Shown here: in pieces, positions 45,250 to 54,613 of the stretch
Layout: every line of letters begins with the position of its first letter
Numbering within the stretch: position 1 is the stretch's first letter
Source of the DNA: Petrotoga sp. 9PW.55.5.1
GTDB lineage: Bacteria; Thermotogota; Thermotogae; Petrotogales; Petrotogaceae
DNA: 64,000 nt
NCBI RefSeq assembly: GCF_003265365.1
Contig: NZ_AUPM01000010.1
Coordinates: forward strand, 62,001 to 126,000
Direction: 5' to 3'
The notes under the pieces: model-generated
What the model was told of the DNA's origin: nothing
Seen by the model: only the letters and a program-made list of their open reading frames with translations
Database searches by the model: none
Program-made: the position numbers and the translations under genes

Positions 45250-46986
45250 TTAGAGCCATTCTCTTTCTAAATATTTAGTATGCAACAAGTGGTGTGCCTT
45301 TTCACTACCTGGTTTTTCTAGATATTCGTTGTAAAGTCTTATTATTGATGGATTTTCATGAGATTTTCTTATTATCTTAGATTTATCAACAACGTTTAAT
45401 GCTTCTATTCTCTTTTTTATAATACTAAAATCACCATGGTGATATGGTTGTCCACCACCACCAACACATCCACCAGGGCATGCCATAATCTCTATCAAAT
45501 GTAGTTCAATCTTTCCATTTCTAACGTCTTCAAGTAATTTTCTGGCGTTACCCAATCCGTAAGCAACTCCAACTCTTATAGTCTTCCCATTTATTTCAAC
45601 CTCTGCTATTCTAATAGACTCATAACCGTGAAGTTGTTCAAACTCCACGTGTTTCAATTCGTTTCCTGTTATCCATTCATAAGCGGTTCTTAGGGCGGCT
45701 TCAGCTACTCCTCCAGTTCTACCAAATATGGCTGCAGCACCTGTTGATTCACCCAAAGGACTGTCGTACGCTCTTTCTTGAACTGCCTTGAAATTAAATC
45801 CTGCTTCTTTTATCATCTTTGCTAATTCTCTTGTTGTTAAGACATAATCCACATCTTTGTATTCAGAAGAAGAATTTATTTCATCTCTTCCAGCTTCATA
45901 TTTTTTAGCTAAACAAGGCATTATAGAAACAACGGTCATATCTTTTGGATCGATATTCTTTTTTTGAGCATAATAACTCTTTGCTATAGCCCCAAACATC
46001 TGTTGAGGAGATTTTGCAGAAGATGGCATCTCTAATAATTCAGGGAATTGGTGTTCTATAAACTTTACCCATCCTGGACAACAAGATGTTAACATAGGCA
46101 TAAAACCACCAGTTTCTAACCTTTCTTTAAATTCAGTAGCTTCTTCCATTATCGTTAAATCTGCGCCAAAATTTGTATCAAATACCGCATCAAAGCCCAT
46201 TAATTTTAAAACACCAACCAATTTACCCGTTGAAATGGTTCCCGGTTCATAACCAAATTCTTCAGCTAGAGCTACTCTTACAGCAGGAGCAGTTTGAACT
46301 ACAACGTGTTTTTTCTCATCTTCGAGCTCTTTCCATACTTCGTCTATATAAGATCTTTCTACTAAAGCACCCGTAGGACATACGGCAACACATTGACCGC
46401 AGAAAGTACATGCAGTCTCTTCTAAAGGCAAATCAAAAGATGGCTTTACAACAGCATCGAAACCTCTTTCTATAGCAGATAAAACTCCTACAGTTTGAAA
46501 ATCGTTGCACATAGTTTCGCATTTTCGACACATTATACATTTATTCGGGTCTCTAATAATAGCTGCTGAAATATCTTGTTTGTAATTGGAAGTTTTACCA
46601 AAGTAAGGATTTTTTACAATATTAAGTTCAGAAGCTATTCTTTGCAAATCACATTCACCATTTTTAGGACATTTCAAACAATCTTGTGGATGGTCTGATA
46701 AAAGCAACTGAACTGCTGTTCTTCTAGCTTCAACCGCCATTCTTGAGTGTGTTTTTATTTTCATTCCTTCAAATACCGGGGTAGTACAAGCGGGGGCTAA
46801 TGTTCTTCTTCCTTCAATTTCAACCATACATACCCTACAAGAAGAAGGTTTATTTTGAATTCCTATATCTTCTAAGTTCATATAACAAAGTGTGGGAATA
46901 TATCCACCAAACTTTTGTACGGCAGATAAAACGGTATCTTTTTCAGAAACTTCAAACTCATTTTCATTGATATATATTTTAGGCAT
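45250..46986 (-). CDS. hndD: [FeFe]-hydrogenase catalytic subunit HndD/HydA
   Basis: A 578-residue catalytic subunit. N-terminal [2Fe-2S] domain (CYMNLEDIGIQNKPSSCRVC...CTTPV), then the His/Cys [4Fe-4S] segment (HPQDCLKCPKNGECDL), two ferredoxin clusters (CIMCRKCETMC, CTFCGQCVAVCP) and the H-cluster motifs TSCCPGW, MPCLAKK and MACPGGCVGGGGQPYH. It evolves or takes up H2. The length matches HndD of Desulfovibrio rather than T. maritima HydA, which has an extra C-terminal [2Fe-2S] domain. It is the last gene of hndABCD. Confidence 0.96.
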   Translation of the reverse strand: MPKIYINENEFEVSEKDTVLSAVQKFGGYIPTLCYMNLEDIGIQNKPSSCRVCMVEIEGRRTLAPACTTPVFEGMKIKTHSRMAVEARRTAVQLLLSDHPQDCLKCPKNGECDLQRIASELNIVKNPYFGKTSNYKQDISAAIIRDPNKCIMCRKCETMCNDFQTVGVLSAIERGFDAVVKPSFDLPLEETACTFCGQCVAVCPTGALVERSYIDEVWKELEDEKKHVVVQTAPAVRVALAEEFGYEPGTISTGKLVGVLKLMGFDAVFDTNFGADLTIMEEATEFKERLETGGFMPMLTSCCPGWVKFIEHQFPELLEMPSSAKSPQQMFGAIAKSYYAQKKNIDPKDMTVVSIMPCLAKKYEAGRDEINSSSEYKDVDYVLTTRELAKMIKEAGFNFKAVQERAYDSPLGESTGAAAIFGRTGGVAEAALRTAYEWITGNELKHVEFEQLHGYESIRIAEVEINGKTIRVGVAYGLGNARKLLEDVRNGKIELHLIEIMACPGGCVGGGGQPYHHGDFSIIKKRIEALNVVDKSKIIRKSHENPSIIRLYNEYLEKPGSEKAHHLLHTKYLEREWL

Positions 46987-47024
46987 TTATTATTTCCCTC
47001 CTAAGCGATAAGTTGTATAATTTA

Positions 47025-48482
47025 TCAAACAATGTTTATAGCATTGAATCTACATGTAGCATAACAAGAACCGCATTTAATACACTTTTCTTGAACTATA
47101 GAATGAGGCTTTCGCAATTCACCTTCTATAGCCTCAGTTGGGCAAACTCTGGCACAAGCTGTACAACCAGTACATGTTTCGGGATCAATTTCATATCTAA
47201 TAAGGTTTTTACAGATACCAGCCCTACAATTTCTATCAAGAATATGTTCCCTGTATTCATCTTCGAAATAGGTATAAGTAGATATTATAGGGTTAGGTGC
47301 CGTTTGTCCCAATCCACATAATGAACCATTCTTTACAACATTGGCTAAAGAAATCATATTATCGAGGTCTTCTAAAGTAGCGTTACCGTTAGTGATTTTT
47401 TCTAAAATTTCAAACAATCTAACGTTTCCAACGCGACAAGTCGTGCATTTTCCACATGATTCATCAACAGTAAACTGAAGATAAAATTTTGCAACATCCA
47501 CCATACACGTATTTTCGTCCATAACTATCATTCCACCAGAACCCATCATTGATCCGATCTTTTGCAGGCTGTCATAATCTATAGGTATATCTAAATATTC
47601 TTCAGGAATACAACCTCCAGAAGGACCTCCTGTTTGAACCGCTTTAAACTTCTTACCTCCCTTAATTCCTCCGCCAATATCGAATATAATTTCTCGTAAG
47701 GTAGTTCCCATGGGAACTTCGACTAATCCAACTCGTTCGACATCTCCAGCTAGAGCAAAGACTTTTGTCCCTGGGGAGTTTTCAGTGCCGTATTGTTTGA
47801 ACCAGTCTGCTCCATTAAGTATTATGGGAGCAACATTCGCAAGAGTTTCAACGTTGTTAATCAACGTCGGCTTCTTCCATAAACCGCTATTGGCAGGAAA
47901 TGGGGGCTTGTTTGTTGGTTCACCTCTTAGACCTTCTATGGAATGGATCAAAGCAGTTTCTTCTCCACAAACGAATGCTCCAGCACCGAGTCTTATTTCT
48001 ATATCAAAAGAAAAATCAGTTCCTAAAATATTATTCCCTAACAAACCATATTCTTTTGCTTGAGAAATGGCATTCTTTAGTCTAGCTACAGCTAATGGAT
48101 ATTCTGCCCTTATGTAAATTATCCCTTTCTGAGCACCAATGGCATATCCAGCAATTGTCATTCCTTCTAAAACTGAGTGAGGATCTCCTTCCAAAATCGA
48201 TCTATCCATAAAAGCTCCAGGATCACCTTCATCCGCGTTACAGATGACATACTTTATATCTCCTTTAGCTTGCATAGCAAACTTCCATTTCAAACCTGTT
48301 GGAAATCCTCCCCCACCTCTACCTCTTAAGTTGGAATCTAACAATGTTTGAGCAATATCTTCTCTTTTTGAATTAAGAGCCTTGGCAAGTGCCATGTAAC
48401 CATCATTTTTTAAATAATCTTCTATTTTTTCTGGGTCGATATTTCCTGCGTTTCTTAAGACGATTCTAACTTGTTCAGGCAT
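47025..48482 (-). CDS. hndC: NuoF-like NADH/NADP-binding subunit HndC/HydB
   Basis: A 485-residue flavoprotein. [13 protein letters not shown] binds NAD(P)[18 protein letters not shown] binds FMN, and [18 protein letters not shown] holds a [4Fe-4S] cluster, all as in NuoF. The C-terminus adds two [4Fe-4S] ferredoxin motifs ([23 protein letters not shown]). T. maritima HydB carries an N-terminal thioredoxin-like [2Fe-2S] domain; here that domain is a separate gene (48496-48870). GGAGG precedes the ATG. It passes electrons between NAD(P)H and the hydrogenase. Confidence 0.95.
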   Translation of the reverse strand: MPEQVRIVLRNAGNIDPEKIEDYLKNDGYMALAKALNSKREDIAQTLLDSNLRGRGGGGFPTGLKWKFAMQAKGDIKYVICNADEGDPGAFMDRSILEGDPHSVLEGMTIAGYAIGAQKGIIYIRAEYPLAVARLKNAISQAKEYGLLGNNILGTDFSFDIEIRLGAGAFVCGEETALIHSIEGLRGEPTNKPPFPANSGLWKKPTLINNVETLANVAPIILNGADWFKQYGTENSPGTKVFALAGDVERVGLVEVPMGTTLREIIFDIGGGIKGGKKFKAVQTGGPSGGCIPEEYLDIPIDYDSLQKIGSMMGSGGMIVMDENTCMVDVAKFYLQFTVDESCGKCTTCRVGNVRLFEILEKITNGNATLEDLDNMISLANVVKNGSLCGLGQTAPNPIISTYTYFEDEYREHILDRNCRAGICKNLIRYEIDPETCTGCTACARVCPTEAIEGELRKPHSIVQEKCIKCGSCYATCRFNAINIV

Positions 48483-48495
48483 TGATTTTCCTCCC

Positions 48496-48870
48496 TCATA
48501 TTGCTTTTTTGTGAGTTTCTTCTATCAACAGATCTTCTTTAATTTTTCCATTAATAAAATGTTCATCGATAAGATCTTTTACTTTTGATTTTGTGACGTT
48601 TCCATATAAAATAGGGTCTTTCCCTGGTTCATTGACTTCTATTGTAGGTTCTGCATAGCAGTATCCTAAACATCCTGTTTTGATAACTTCCACATTGTTT
48701 AATTTTTCTTCATTTAAAACTTTTGTTAATTCCTCGTAAGTTTCATCTGCCCCAGATGAAATACCACAAGTTCCCATAGCAATCTTTAAAAGAGTTTTAT
48801 TCTTGTTTTCTTTCTCTTTGATCTCTTTTATCAAAGATTCTAATTCTTTGGAATTCTCTAATTTAGACAT
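48496..48870 (-). CDS. hndB: Thioredoxin-like [2Fe-2S] ferredoxin subunit HndB
   Basis: A 124-residue protein with the four cluster cysteines of thioredoxin-like [2Fe-2S] ferredoxins: [16 protein letters not shown] supplies one or two and [11 protein letters not shown] the others. Homologous to HndB and to the N-terminal domain of HydB in T. maritima. AGGAGGAG precedes the ATG. It lies 13 bases before hndC in the direction of transcription and 41 after hndA. Confidence 0.92.
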   Translation of the reverse strand: MSKLENSKELESLIKEIKEKENKNKTLLKIAMGTCGISSGADETYEELTKVLNEEKLNNVEVIKTGCLGYCYAEPTIEVNEPGKDPILYGNVTKSKVKDLIDEHFINGKIKEDLLIEETHKKAI

Positions 48871-48911
48871 ATTACACTCCTCCTAAAAATAATAGGTTAA
48901 TATAATGAGGT

Positions 48912-49421
48912 TTAACCATTTTTTTCCATGCTCTTATACTCTCTTATGATTTTTCTTACATCCTGTATTTTAACTCTTCCATGGACCTTTTCACCGATTT
49001 TAACAACAGGAGCTAGACCACATGCGCCTAAACATCTAACTGGATGAATAGAAAACAAACCGTCATCAGTAACTTCTTCATTTTCAATATTCAAAATCTT
49101 TTTAAATTCGTCCAATATCTCATTTGCCCCCCCTACGTAGCAAGCGGTTCCTAAACATATACTGATAGGATACTTCCCTTTTGGTTTAGTCGAGAAAAAA
49201 TTATAAAAAGTTACAACACCGAATACTTGAGATGACGGGATTCTCAATTTTTCTGCAACCCATTTTTGAGCATCAATAGGTATATATCCCAACTTTTCTT
49301 GAACTTTATGCAAAACTTCTATTAGGATACTTCTTCTTTCTAATTCTGTTTTAACTGTTAAGTCTAATGAACTTATGTGGTTATCAAGCTCTTTTAATTT
49401 GCTGTCAAGAAGTTCTTCCAT
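48912..49421 (-). CDS. hndA: NuoE-like [2Fe-2S] subunit HndA/HydC
   Basis: A 169-residue thioredoxin-like [2Fe-2S] protein of the NuoE family: CLGTACYVGGA and the second Cys pair in VRCLGACGLAPV. The first helical part (LHKVQEKLGYIPIDAQKWVA, FGVVTFYNFF) is also typical. ATG 49421 is chosen because GGGAGG stands just upstream; TTG 49436 overlaps that site. First gene of hndABCD; an extended -10 promoter is seen at 49499-49507. Confidence 0.94.
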   Translation of the reverse strand: MEELLDSKLKELDNHISSLDLTVKTELERRSILIEVLHKVQEKLGYIPIDAQKWVAEKLRIPSSQVFGVVTFYNFFSTKPKGKYPISICLGTACYVGGANEILDEFKKILNIENEEVTDDGLFSIHPVRCLGACGLAPVVKIGEKVHGRVKIQDVRKIIREYKSMEKNG

Positions 49422-49498
49422 TATATAACCTCCCAAAATAAATTGGCTAAAAATAATAAATATTATGTTATATATTTCACATTATATGGCATCAATTT

Positions 49499-49507
49499 AT
49501 TATAACA
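49499..49507 (-). promoter_or_regulatory. Extended -10 promoter of hndABCD (putative)
   Basis: On the minus strand TGTTATAAT is a full extended -10 element, about 75 bases before the hndA start. The -35 region is poor, as is common with extended -10 promoters. Confidence 0.5.
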
Positions 49508-49592
49508 TTTTTAAACCATTTGTTATTTAAAAATATATAAAACGCTTATTACTTTTTTCACAAATTAAAACCAAAAATGTCGAAAATTAAAA

Positions 49593-49618
49593 AGAGAGAC
49601 AAACTTTTTTGTCTCTCT
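49593..49618 (-). terminator. Intrinsic terminator of the Gfo/Idh gene pair
   Basis: AGAGAGACAAA / TTTGTCTCTCT stem of 11 bp with a 4-base loop; on the minus strand a T-tract follows. It ends transcription from 51911 toward 49628. Confidence 0.88.
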
Positions 49619-49627
49619 TAAGTTCAA

Positions 49628-50773
49628 TTAGTATTTTATCCAAGTAGAGCCTTTGTTTGAACTTTCAACGCATTTTTCTATAAATCTCATTCCATCAATT
49701 CCATCATCTATAGTTGGGAAATCAAGATCCTTTTGTTCTAAAATCTCTCCTTTTTTCTTTTTAATAATGGCATTAATGAATTTATCATAAACTCTGGCAA
49801 ACGCTTCAACATATCCTTCTTGATGTCCACCTGGAGTTACATATTCTTCTTTAATAAAGTCATCAACCTCTTTACTACCACGAGATAGGGTAACAAATGG
49901 ATGATCAATCTTCGAAACTTTTAAATAGTTAGCTTTTTCCTGTGACCATTCTATAGAACCCTTTGTGCCATATATTCCAAAATCTAAGGAATTTTCATGT
50001 CCGATTGAAATCTGGGAACTCCAGTATATCCCTTTGGCACCGTTGTCGAAATTTATAAGTATTGAAGCATTATCATCAAGTTTATCAGGTTCAACAAATT
50101 TATCCATTCTAGCGCATAATGATTTTATCTTTAATCCCGTTACAAAAGAAACAACATTTTGTATATGAACACCTATATCAGCAACACAGTTGGAAATTCC
50201 TGAAAACTTAGGATCAGATCTCCACTCATGCCTCGAATTTTTTCCTTCAAATGGTACCTTTGCCATCCATTCACTAATATATCTGGAATTAACAAACCTT
50301 ACATGCCCAATCTCTCCTCTTCTAACTATCTCTCTTGCATATCTTAACATTGAATAACCCGTGTAAGAGTATGCAACGGCGAACAACAAGTGGTTTTTCC
50401 TGGCTATTTCTTTCAATTCTTCCGCCTCTTTTAAGGTGATTGTTAACGGTTTTTCGCACATAACATTTATTCTACTTTCTAAGAATTTCTTTGCAGTTTC
50501 AAAATGAGAGCTGTTCGGTGTAACAATAGAAACAAAATCTATCGTATCAGCTCTTTTGGACTCTTCTTCAGCCATCTCTTCGTAATTTTTATACAGCCGT
50601 TTTTCATCGATCTTCAATTCTCTCCCCGTTGCTAAGGTGTTTTTGAAATTTCTAGAAAAAGTCCCTGAGACTAATTCTGCCTTTGAATGTAGATTTATGG
50701 CTTTTCTGTGAACTATTCCTATTTGAGATCCTTTACTGCCACCTACCATCCCATATGTAAGTTTTTTGCCCAT
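49628..50773 (-). CDS. Gfo/Idh/MocA family oxidoreductase (copy 1)
   Basis: A 381-residue NAD(P)-dependent sugar dehydrogenase-type protein. The N-terminal Rossmann fold begins LTYGMVGGSKGSQIG; the EKP motif (NVMCEKPLT) that binds the nicotinamide and a catalytic Lys is near residue 98. The C-terminal domain contains NCVADIGVHIQNVV, with the usual D...H pair. Typical substrates are sugars, inositols or amino sugars; the exact one is unknown. AGGAGGGG precedes the ATG. It is a close paralogue of the next upstream gene. Confidence 0.9.
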   Translation of the reverse strand: MGKKLTYGMVGGSKGSQIGIVHRKAINLHSKAELVSGTFSRNFKNTLATGRELKIDEKRLYKNYEEMAEEESKRADTIDFVSIVTPNSSHFETAKKFLESRINVMCEKPLTITLKEAEELKEIARKNHLLFAVAYSYTGYSMLRYAREIVRRGEIGHVRFVNSRYISEWMAKVPFEGKNSRHEWRSDPKFSGISNCVADIGVHIQNVVSFVTGLKIKSLCARMDKFVEPDKLDDNASILINFDNGAKGIYWSSQISIGHENSLDFGIYGTKGSIEWSQEKANYLKVSKIDHPFVTLSRGSKEVDDFIKEEYVTPGGHQEGYVEAFARVYDKFINAIIKKKKGEILEQKDLDFPTIDDGIDGMRFIEKCVESSNKGSTWIKY

Positions 50774-50816
50774 AATTAGTTTTCCCCTCCTTTTTGAAAT
50801 TTAACGATATGTATTT

Positions 50817-51911
50817 TTAAAAATCAACCCACCTGGAAGCATTTTTTGAACTTTCGACACATTTTTCTATAAACTTCATTCCTCTAAGGCCAGCGTTCAC
50901 ACTTTGAAAACTACAGTTTTCATTATTAATCTCTTCACCATTTTTCTTGCGAATTAAATCAGAAATAAAATTATTGTAAGTTTTTATAAATCCAATATTT
51001 GTACCTGATACTTCATCTTCGTCTAAAAAAATCTCTTCTGTATAATTTTCGTATAATATGTTCAATTTATTTGATTCTTTAAGATACCATTTTAAAGTTC
51101 CTTCAGAACCAAATATAGAAAAATTAAAGTTATTATTTTCTCCAATGGCTATTTGTGACATCAATAAAAGTCCCTTAGAGCCATCTTTGAAATTTATCAT
51201 AACAGTAGAATTATCTTCTAACTTTCTTGATTTGCCAAAGGTATCTAACCTAGCGCATATTGAATCATAATCTTTTCCTGTTAGATACCAAACCATATTC
51301 TCAACATGGCTTCCGATATCTGCTGTAGTATTGGCTAACCCTGTTTGATTGGGGTCTAATCTCCATTGAGCTTGCTTATTTTCTTTTTCTATTTCTTTAG
51401 CGAGCCACCCTTGAATATATTGAACGTTAACAAATTTGATATCTCCAATCTTTCCACTATCAATTATTTCCTTTGCTTTTGAAATAGCTGGATACCCTAT
51501 ATATGAGTAAGTTACACAAAAAAGAAGTCCTTTTTCGTCAGCTAACTTTTTAAGTTCCTCTGCCTCCGCTACTGTTGTAGTTAGAGGTTTATCGCAAACT
51601 ACATTAATCCCTTTTTCCAAAAAAGCTTTTGATATTTCATAATGTGAAGAGTTTGGAGTAGCTATAACAACAAAATCAATTTTTTTCTTTTTCTTGCCTT
51701 CTTCTTCTGCCATACTTAAATAATCTTTGTATAACCTCTCTTTTTTAATGCCCCATTTTTTGGCAGTTTTTAATGTCTTGTCAAAGCTTCTGGAAAAACA
51801 ACCCGTTACTAATTTTGTTCTTCCATCAAAAGAAATAGCGTTTCTATGAGCTTCTCCTATCATTGAATCAAGAGCTCCTCCAACCATACCGTAAGTTAGT
51901 TTTTTAGACAT
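50817..51911 (-). CDS. Gfo/Idh/MocA family oxidoreductase (copy 2)
   Basis: A 364-residue paralogue of the preceding protein (shared KKLTYGMVGG, FVVIATPNSSHYE, GLRGMKFIEKCVESS, and a final SRWVDF against STWIKY). The cofactor motif is DKP (NVVCDKPLT) instead of EKP. The D...H pair is in TADIGSHVENMV. ATG 51911 follows AGGAGA; a longer frame to 51989 adds an unlikely hydrophobic leader. First gene of a two-gene unit. Confidence 0.9.
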   Translation of the reverse strand: MSKKLTYGMVGGALDSMIGEAHRNAISFDGRTKLVTGCFSRSFDKTLKTAKKWGIKKERLYKDYLSMAEEEGKKKKKIDFVVIATPNSSHYEISKAFLEKGINVVCDKPLTTTVAEAEELKKLADEKGLLFCVTYSYIGYPAISKAKEIIDSGKIGDIKFVNVQYIQGWLAKEIEKENKQAQWRLDPNQTGLANTTADIGSHVENMVWYLTGKDYDSICARLDTFGKSRKLEDNSTVMINFKDGSKGLLLMSQIAIGENNNFNFSIFGSEGTLKWYLKESNKLNILYENYTEEIFLDEDEVSGTNIGFIKTYNNFISDLIRKKNGEEINNENCSFQSVNAGLRGMKFIEKCVESSKNASRWVDF

Positions 51912-52057
51912 AAAAATTCTCCTTTTTTTTATAATTAGAAATATTATACAATTTTTTAAAAAATAATCAAAAATAGTTAGTTTATTCAAATGTAATATAA
52001 TAAAAAATAAAATGTATTTATGTTAATCATAAAGTTATGAAAAAATTTTCTTTTTTG

Positions 52058-52066
52058 TGGTATAAT
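52058..52066 (+). promoter_or_regulatory. Extended -10 promoter of the SDR gene
   Basis: TGGTATAAT is a full extended -10 element, 82 bases before the SDR start. Confidence 0.6.
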
Positions 52067-52147
52067 TAATTCTGATAAAGAAAGTTTCAATAAAATAATC
52101 AAATACTAAAAAATTTATATCACGATAGGTTGAGGAGGTATCATTTT

Positions 52148-52903
52148 ATGGAAGGAAGATTAAAAGGGAAAGTTGCTATTGTAACTGGTGCTGCAAAAGG
52201 TATGGGAAAGGCAGAAGCTGAATTATTTGCAAAAGAGGGGGCAAAAGTTGTAGTTGCTGATGTTTTAGAAGATGAAGCAAAACAGGTTGCAGATAATTTA
52301 AATAAGAACGGGTACGAAGCAATGGCTTGTAAGTTAGATGTTTCAAAATCAGAGGAATGGAAAAAAGTTGTTGATACGGTAGTAGAAAAATGGGGTAAGG
52401 TAGACGTTCTAGTAAACAATGCAGGCATATTAAGCATGGCAGGTGTGGAAGATACATCAGAAGAAGAATGGGATAGAGTTATGAATATCAATGCGAAAAG
52501 TCAATTCTTAGGAATGAAATATGTAATACCAGCTATGAAAAAAGCTGGAAAAGGTTCTATAATAAACATTTCTTCAATATATGGAATTATTGGTACTGGA
52601 GCTGCTGCAGCATATCATGCTTCAAAAGGTGCTTCGAGATTACTTACAAAAACAGCTGCTGCTGAATTTGCAAAATACAACATCAGAGTTAATTCCATAC
52701 ACCCAGGTGTTATAAGAACGCCAATGACAGATGACTTATTAAAAGATGAAAATGCGGCTAAAGGACTATTAGGGACAACTGTATTAGGAAGACCAGCTGA
52801 ACCAGAAGAAGTTGCCAACGGTGCTTTATTCCTAGCTTCCGATGAATCTTCTTTCATGACTGGTTCAGAACTGGTTATAGATGGTGGTTACACAGCTTTA
52901 TAA
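52148..52903 (+). CDS. Short-chain dehydrogenase/reductase (classical SDR)
   Basis: A 251-residue NAD(P)-dependent oxidoreductase. TGAAKGMGKAEA is the cofactor loop (TGxxxGxG), NNAG is present, the catalytic Ser is in NISSIYG and Tyr/Lys in YHASKGA; C-terminal GSELVIDGGYTA is typical. VVADV after beta strand 2 has an Asp, which favours NAD. It resembles 3-oxoacyl-ACP reductase and sugar alcohol dehydrogenases; the substrate is unclear. ATG 52148 follows GAGGAGGT. Monocistronic, with its own promoter and terminator. Confidence 0.9.
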   Translation: MEGRLKGKVAIVTGAAKGMGKAEAELFAKEGAKVVVADVLEDEAKQVADNLNKNGYEAMACKLDVSKSEEWKKVVDTVVEKWGKVDVLVNNAGILSMAGVEDTSEEEWDRVMNINAKSQFLGMKYVIPAMKKAGKGSIINISSIYGIIGTGAAAAYHASKGASRLLTKTAAAEFAKYNIRVNSIHPGVIRTPMTDDLLKDENAAKGLLGTTVLGRPAEPEEVANGALFLASDESSFMTGSELVIDGGYTAL

Positions 52904-52921
52904 AAAAGAGATACCAATCAA

Positions 52922-52951
52922 AAACATCCGCTTCAAGGCGGATGTTTTTTT
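52922..52951 (+). terminator. Intrinsic terminator of the SDR gene
   Basis: AACATCCGC / GCGGATGTT stem with a TTCAAG loop, followed by a T-tract. Confidence 0.92.
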
Positions 52952-53074
52952 ATGTTATCTTTTTGATCCTTTTTTTAAAGATAAAGAAATTAACTAAAAA
53001 TAATTGTAAATCTATTTAACAAAATATCTAATAATTTCAACTACAAAATTTCTGTTTGAATTTCCCTAGTTTAA

Positions 53075-54280
53075 CTAATTATTTTTATCAATTAACTCTT
53101 TGGTTTCTCTTGCTATCATCAACTCTTCATTTGTGGGTACAACTATAACCGTAACTTTTGAATCAGGCGTACTAATGATTCTTTCTAAACCCTTGAAATC
53201 ATTCTTTTCTTTGTCTATCTTAATACCTAGATAAGATAAATAATTTTCACATATTTCTTCTCTAGTTACAGGAGAGTTTTCTCCAACTCCTGCAGTGAAA
53301 ACCAAAACATCAACACCGTTCATCGCAGCAGCATACGCTCCTATATACTTTGCTATTCTGTATTCGTATATATCAAGTGCTAACCTACAAGTTTTATCTC
53401 CCTCTAAGGCGTTGTCTTCAATATCTCTCATATCGCTTGAAAATCCTTTTGTTAAACCATATACACCACTCTTTTTATTCAATATGTCTACTACTTCTTT
53501 TGCGGTTATACCTTCTTCCTGAGCTAAGAATGAAACTACAGCTGGATCTAAATCACCACTTCTTGTTCCCATTACTAATCCTTCTAAAGGTGTAAATCCC
53601 ATGGAAGTGTCGATGGATTCTCCATATTTTACAGCTGCAATTGATGCTCCGTTTCCAATATGGGCAGTAATGATTTTCAAACTTTTCACATCTTTTCCAA
53701 TTATTTCTGCGGCTCTTCTTGAAACGTATTTATGACTTGTCCCGTGGAATCCATATCTTCTTATTTTGTATCTTTCATAGTATTCGTATGGGATGGCGTA
53801 TAAGTATGAGGTTTTAGGCATAGTTTGATGAAAAGATGTGTCAAAAACCGCTACCTCGGGAACATTTGGCAAAAGGTCCATTGCTGCTTTTATACCCATT
53901 ACATTTGCAGGATTATGTAAAGGGGCCAAGAAAGACATCATTTCTATAGTATCTAAAGATTCTTTGTCTATTATAACTGATGATGAGAATCTCTCTCCTC
54001 CATGAACAACCCTATGCCCGACTGCGTTAATTTCATTCAGAGATGAAATGACTTTGTATTCATCCGATGTAAGTAAAATTAAAACATCCTTCAAACCATC
54101 TTCATGGTTTTTAATCGGCTTTTCTATAATTTGTTTTTTTTCATCTACTCTGTGAATTATTCTAGAACCTTCTATTCCTATTCTTTCTACTAAACCCTTA
54201 GCCAATACACTTTCATTGGTCATATCTAATAATTGATATTTTATAGAAGAACTACCAGAGTTGATAACTAGAATTTTCAT
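53075..54280 (-). CDS. ackA: Acetate kinase
   Basis: A 401-residue enzyme of the ASKHA fold. It turns acetyl phosphate and ADP into acetate and ATP, the main substrate-level ATP step in sugar fermentation. Visible signatures: NSGSSSIKYQLLD at the N-terminus, VGHRVVHGGERF, VFDTSFHQTMP, RRYGFHGTSHKYV, HIGNGASIAAVK, DTSMGFTPLEGLVMGTRSGD and VFTAGVGENS. GGAGGAAG precedes the ATG. No phosphotransacetylase gene is adjacent. A good promoter lies 34-62 bases upstream. Confidence 0.97.
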   Translation of the reverse strand: MKILVINSGSSSIKYQLLDMTNESVLAKGLVERIGIEGSRIIHRVDEKKQIIEKPIKNHEDGLKDVLILLTSDEYKVISSLNEINAVGHRVVHGGERFSSSVIIDKESLDTIEMMSFLAPLHNPANVMGIKAAMDLLPNVPEVAVFDTSFHQTMPKTSYLYAIPYEYYERYKIRRYGFHGTSHKYVSRRAAEIIGKDVKSLKIITAHIGNGASIAAVKYGESIDTSMGFTPLEGLVMGTRSGDLDPAVVSFLAQEEGITAKEVVDILNKKSGVYGLTKGFSSDMRDIEDNALEGDKTCRLALDIYEYRIAKYIGAYAAAMNGVDVLVFTAGVGENSPVTREEICENYLSYLGIKIDKEKNDFKGLERIISTPDSKVTVIVVPTNEELMIARETKELIDKNN

Positions 54281-54313
54281 AATCTTCCTCCTTGCTGAAT
54301 TTTTGTTCCTTTA

Positions 54314-54342
54314 ATTATACAGCATAGTTGAGAAATTTTCAA
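54314..54342 (-). promoter_or_regulatory. Promoter of ackA
   Basis: On the minus strand TTGAAA (54342-54337), a 17-base spacer and TATAAT (54319-54314). Confidence 0.75.
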
Positions 54343-54448
54343 ACAAAAATATCCAAAATTCAGAGAAAAATAATTCTAATTCAACACTAAAATTTTTGAA
54401 TATATTTGCTAGAATATGACAACTAATTTCAACAATATCATGATTTTG

Positions 54449-54457
54449 TGTTATAAT
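54449..54457 (+). promoter_or_regulatory. Extended -10 promoter of the outer-membrane-type protein gene
   Basis: TGTTATAAT, a full extended -10. Transcription would start near 54465 and leave a leader of about 150 bases before TTG 54614; I see no known riboswitch in it. The rest of the 54281-54613 gap holds only this site and the ackA promoter. Confidence 0.55.
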
Positions 54458-54613
54458 ATTATTAAATTATATAAAGAACATTCATTTACGATACAAGTAA
54501 AAAAATGTTAGTTTATCCAGTGAGCGATTTTTAAATCAATTCAAAGGAGAAGGGTTATCTGTTAAATTGAACTTTGCGTTTGGTTTTTAATCAAATATAA
54601 AGGGGGGGAATCT

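Noticed and set aside
47710-48085. Plus-strand ORFs inside hndC
   Set aside because: They lie antisense to strongly conserved NuoF motifs and show no family features.
52141-52491. Minus-strand ORFs inside the SDR gene
   Set aside because: Antisense shadows of the Rossmann fold region, with no ribosome binding sites.
54458-54613. Riboswitch in the 150-base leader of the outer-membrane-type protein gene
   Set aside because: No known aptamer pattern or terminator hairpin was recognised.
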